Source: JBNJFY01 sp051747265 (GTDB lineage Bacteria; Bacteroidota; Rhodothermia; Balneolales; Balneolaceae). From it: a stretch of DNA of 64,000 nt. The stretch's first letter is position 1, and each line of letters starts with the position of its first letter. Of the stretch, positions 61,701 to 64,000 are shown piece by piece. Both the position numbers and the translations under genes were made by a program. The notes under the pieces were generated by a model that had not been told where the DNA came from, did no database searches, and saw only the letters and a program-made list of their open reading frames with translations. The stretch is from positions 1-64,000 of the forward strand of contig JBNJFY010000002.1 of assembly GCA_051747265.1 (NCBI GenBank). Reading direction: 5' to 3'.

Positions 61701-62561
61701 ATAGCTCGAGAACTAACCCGGCCCCTTTTATATTTTCAATCCGGCCTAAAACGCATTTCGGAAGGCAAGTTGGATACCACCATTCCGGTGACCACCCAGG
61801 ATGAAATCGGATCGTTGGCCCACGCCTATAACGTGATGGTTTACAAACTAAAAGATCTACAGAAAGAGTTGGCCGAAGCAGAGCGACAGGCTGCATGGAC
61901 CGAAATGGCTCGTCAGGTTGCGCATGAGATTAAGAATCCGCTAACTCCCATGAAATTACAGATTCAACACCTCAAGCGTCTGATCGGATCCGGGCAATAT
62001 ACTTTGGACGAACTCAAACCCAAGGCCAATCAAATCACCTCCAATCTGGTCGATCAAATGCAATCGCTGAGTAACATTGCCTCTGATTTTTCTCGGTTTG
62101 CCAAACCCTTTAAATCTGATCTGCAGAAGTTGGACCTCAATAAATTATTGAAAGATATTGACCAGCTTTACGAACATGATGAACGCATCCACATCGAAGC
62201 TGATTTGGCCCAAGTAGAACTCCCCGTTTTAGCGGCCGAGGATGAATTAAAGCGGGTATTTATCAATTTGGTGAAAAACGCGAGCGAAGCCATGCCACAC
62301 GGTGGGGTGATAATCCTGCGCTCTTACAAACATAAGGATCAAGCTTTTGTAGATGTGGTGGATAACGGGAAAGGCATCTCTGAAGATCATAAAGCAAAAA
62401 TATTTGTCCCTAACTTTTCCACCAAAACCAGTGGTACCGGTTTGGGATTAGCCATCTCCAAGAAAATCATCGAGGCGCATCATGGAGAGATTGACTTTGC
62501 CTCTGTCCCAGGAAGTGGTACCACATTTACCATCGAAATCCCATTAAATGGCTTCCATTAA
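58734..62561 (+). CDS. Large NtrY-like sensor histidine kinase
   Basis: The 1275-residue kinase has a first membrane helix near 17-40, a periplasmic region to about 255, and a block of several membrane helices to about 510. A second periplasmic region, further helices near 775-840 and another sensor region precede a membrane segment just before HAMP (about 990-1045). HisKA has His1066 (numbered from the GTG) in VAHEIKNPLTPMKLQIQHL. The ATPase has the N box INLVKNASEAM, G1 DVVDNGKGI and G2 TSGTGLGLAISKK. The NPLTPMKLQ wording is NtrY-type. ATG at 58734 is preferred over GTG at 58728. No response regulator gene is adjacent. Confidence 0.92.
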   Translation: MSQQSNRNSWPWYARMALLGALILIGALASISISFYSHTESNALSINQARNSLTSALETLQEEEDLLRYHSYELTDGLNSWISDTSLSRYQIYQLFKNKRPTLHTVTVFKNDHPWIWVGDNQTRYQSFSNSLTSATGSQLFIDPADRLLVYRTELDDISNDSVAYTLQTSRILPSQFELQTSPLPSWNTEPKPKQEVPRIQQPTFRIRMAINYVPSRDSLLLSAPIALHEQDSIGVAYVPPYQLTHPPQQIPPLLRWFNLALLLLGILILISAGWNWSFTLSKWATLIARLGIWLVLSILIFSYYQAGDQLITLPALTLTPAQTQLLHYLTLALLSAGVSTTIISRLYFIRRLYGFTWYPRTIVVSLLFGAFSAISLLGLIHLTIASVQPFGLQVFSLNVLPNLQNLLLQLGAGILWGALLALITTLSWFLFNSEQDQLDWVPPFVAAGFLSTLLLYYLLIQQPLHDTILALTVTTGGMIFCSIIGYSLHKHPLRWRFISRARFYAMAIFFVSLGSYILFSHAASIKLKQALKLSADQAAALPVGAEQAIASFVGEVLERDLESERLAYGGTAYPLETQLRRELSEQTSLLEDRYIIQAFILADDDRVLATASTGLSSLTFDEIQTLVYENGQQDLGGIQNGNNHSGWSQRDINQGTLLTYVETRHSERELPLYSAMQSDSIRSDVFTPPTVQLIAYYQDGELALTESRGNTHTFPIQQTLAKDYQEPQWDQKSTEHGNFLTYTYPIPSTNQAIVSYSKKPGIQQHLYLFFRYYFVLLISGLIILQLLSWLDILEASIYRKNERFRNRIIDSYMIASLAFLVILTIATHLIMQRQQRNQVEQQVLETLDQLSETLDSDLSTLSDQQLLRLSSPFEVDALLYHKAQLKHTTYPEMVEQGLFASLIPYDVFHQLFTEQQKQTVHLQPLPDEQNDISLLYSYQRLSNDSNWVLAIPSLLDRSRIDDEIVQTITYLLVIYIFIFGLFMFSAAIIARELTRPLLYFQSGLKRISEGKLDTTIPVTTQDEIGSLAHAYNVMVYKLKDLQKELAEAERQAAWTEMARQVAHEIKNPLTPMKLQIQHLKRLIGSGQYTLDELKPKANQITSNLVDQMQSLSNIASDFSRFAKPFKSDLQKLDLNKLLKDIDQLYEHDERIHIEADLAQVELPVLAAEDELKRVFINLVKNASEAMPHGGVIILRSYKHKDQAFVDVVDNGKGISEDHKAKIFVPNFSTKTSGTGLGLAISKKIIEAHHGEIDFASVPGSGTTFTIEIPLNGFH

Positions 62562-62643
62562 TGGTGGTTTAGTATCACTTTTGAATATTTTCTAAGCATA
62601 GTGGAATTTCGTACTATGAGCCGCTTTACAGTTAAATTCCATT

Positions 62644-64000
62644 ATGCTATCAACCTTTCGATCACATCGCAGGCAATTTCAAGGCGAGGCCCGGCGTACG
62701 CTTAAGATTGGCTCCCCGATCATTGCGGCTCAACTGCTGCAAATGTCAATGAGCTTTGTAGATACCGTAATGGCTGGCAACCTATCCGCTTCCGCCTTGG
62801 CGGCTGTGGCCATAGGGGTCAGTACATTATTGCCCTTTTTTGTGTTAGCTATGGGGACCTTAACAGCGATCAACCCGATTGTTGCGCAATTATTTGGGTC
62901 CCGGCGTTTTGGGGAGATCGGCCGTGAATTTCGGCAAGTACTGTGGCTTAGCGCATTACTGGCCATTCCCTTTATGCTCTTATTCCGAAATTTAGGGTTC
63001 GTGATGGAGTTGGCCAATGTGGATCCAGTCATTATTCCCACTGCTGTGGATTATGTCAAAGCCTACACTTGGGGCATTCCAGCTGGTTTTATGTATCTGG
63101 CCATGCGTTTTTTCTGTGAGGGATTAGCCATCACCAAACCTAGTATGAATATCGCCATTGTCGGGGTGATTATGAATATATTGGGCAATTACGCGCTGAT
63201 GTATGGAGCATGGGGATTTCCGGCTCTTGGTGCCGTGGGTTGTGGCTATGCCTCCGCAATCGTCTCTTGGGTGATGTTTTTCAGTATGGCTTTCTTTGTG
63301 ATTCGATACCGTGGATTTGATCGTTTCCACTTATTTGCCTCTTGGCGACTGCCCCGTTGGAAATACGCGAAAGAACTATTTCGTATTGGAATTCCCATCG
63401 GTATAAGCTCTACAATGGAAGTAACCATGTTCGCGGTGGTCAGCTTATTAATGGGCTCCCTGGGTGAAGTGGTTATTGCCAGTCATCAAATTGCTATTAA
63501 CATTTCAGCAATGACCTTTATGGTTCCCTTCGGGTTAAGCACAGCCATAACCACTCGAGTGGGGCACTCCATAGGGCGAGGCGATTGGAAAGATGCTCGC
63601 TATCGTGGTTTTACCGGAATCATCTTAGCCGTCTTCTTTATGACCTTGACCGCTATCATGATGTTCACGATTCCAGAATACATTGTGGGTATTTATACAT
63701 CAGATCAGCAGGTAGCTTCAATTGCCATTCAACTTTTGTACATGGCAGCTATCTTTCAAATTTCAGACGGTCTTCAGGTTAGCGGTTATGGTGCACTTCG
63801 AGGCCTGAAAGACACCAAGATCCCTATGTTTGTTAACCTTTTGGCCTATTGGATTGTCGGTTTACCACTAGGTTACTGGTTGGGGCTGCAACTAAATTGG
63901 GGGCCACAAGGTTTATGGATTGGCCTCATCGGTGGACTCACTGTGGCCGCAATTCTTCATAATATTCGATTCTTTTGGAAGACACATCAGCATATCGTTG
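62644..64000 (+). CDS. MATE family efflux transporter (runs off window end)
   Basis: The frame is open from ATG 62644 to the end of the window, at least 452 codons, and the usual MATE length is 440-470, so it is nearly complete. It has the NorM-type start RTLKIGSPIIAAQLLQMSMS, then SFVDTVMAGNLSASALAAV and INPIVAQLFGSRRFGEIG. A repeat in the second half reads ISAMTFMVPFGLSTAITTRVG. About twelve membrane helices are visible. It would export cationic drugs or metabolites by Na+ or H+ antiport. Confidence 0.92.
   Translation, partial: MLSTFRSHRRQFQGEARRTLKIGSPIIAAQLLQMSMSFVDTVMAGNLSASALAAVAIGVSTLLPFFVLAMGTLTAINPIVAQLFGSRRFGEIGREFRQVLWLSALLAIPFMLLFRNLGFVMELANVDPVIIPTAVDYVKAYTWGIPAGFMYLAMRFFCEGLAITKPSMNIAIVGVIMNILGNYALMYGAWGFPALGAVGCGYASAIVSWVMFFSMAFFVIRYRGFDRFHLFASWRLPRWKYAKELFRIGIPIGISSTMEVTMFAVVSLLMGSLGEVVIASHQIAINISAMTFMVPFGLSTAITTRVGHSIGRGDWKDARYRGFTGIILAVFFMTLTAIMMFTIPEYIVGIYTSDQQVASIAIQLLYMAAIFQISDGLQVSGYGALRGLKDTKIPMFVNLLAYWIVGLPLGYWLGLQLNWGPQGLWIGLIGGLTVAAILHNIRFFWKTHQHIV

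Overview
The window is chromosomal DNA from a Gram-negative bacterium of the FCB group. Lineage calls rest on gene content, not on a database match. Pointers are TonB, SPOR/RlpA and lipoprotein genes (outer membrane), the DUF1015-serC pair, an archaeal/eukaryotic-type ProRS, a BspA-like repeat lipoprotein, a carotenoid desaturase and mid-40s GC by eye. I infer a Balneolales/Rhodothermota-like organism. No prophage, insertion sequence, CRISPR array, defence island or secondary-metabolite cluster is visible.

Region by region. 0.3-6.6 kb: an NtrC-lineage regulator that has lost its sigma-54 contact loop, a queuosine-precursor transporter, a TetR-ABC1 kinase pair and hflK-hflC. 6.7-15.8 kb: MscS channel, bacilliredoxin, CBM9-like lipoprotein, sodA divergent from a transhydrogenase, DUF429, aspS and an orphan NarL-type regulator. 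15.8-16.4 kb: a hairpin-rich stretch that may encode a small RNA, a CAU tRNA and a decayed copy of it. 16.4-26.2 kb: SRPBCC protein, proS, degenerate PAP2, nnr, vanZ, tonB, Nudix, DUF1844, DUF1015-serC and rhomboid. 26.2-33.8 kb: tRNA-Thr behind a terminator-like hairpin, solo ParA, RlpA, BspA-like lipoprotein, crtI and recQ. 33.9-34.2 kb: a pair of inverted tandem-octamer arrays. 34.2-40.2 kb: ybbP-ybbA divergent from a tesA-like esterase, small transaldolase, YtxH protein and an alpha/beta hydrolase.

40.4-53.7 kb holds the transcription/translation superoperon, all on the minus strand: tRNA-Thr(UGU), Tyr, Gly, Thr(GGU), tuf, tRNA-Trp, secE, nusG, rplK, rplA, rplJ, rplL, rpoB, rpoC. The gene order matches thrU-tyrU-glyT-thrT-tufB followed by secE-nusG-rpl-rpo in E. 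coli. A TTGACA-N17-TAGTTT promoter lies just upstream of the first tRNA. The tuf to tRNA-Trp gap carries strong hairpins and a fragment of the tRNA-Trp 5' half.

53.7-64 kb: dedA, queA (with the queuosine-precursor transporter, evidence of a queuosine pathway), tRNA-Ser, a run of small envelope genes around rsfS, a 2-hydroxyacid dehydrogenase, a very large NtrY-like histidine kinase with no partner regulator, and a MATE transporter cut by the window end.

Most of the window is housekeeping. The least explained items are the inverted octamer arrays at 33.9 kb, the two decayed tRNA copies (each on the 5' side of an intact tRNA), the candidate small RNA at 15.9 kb, the regulator lacking the GAFTGA loop, and the attenuator-like arrangement before tRNA-Thr(CGU).
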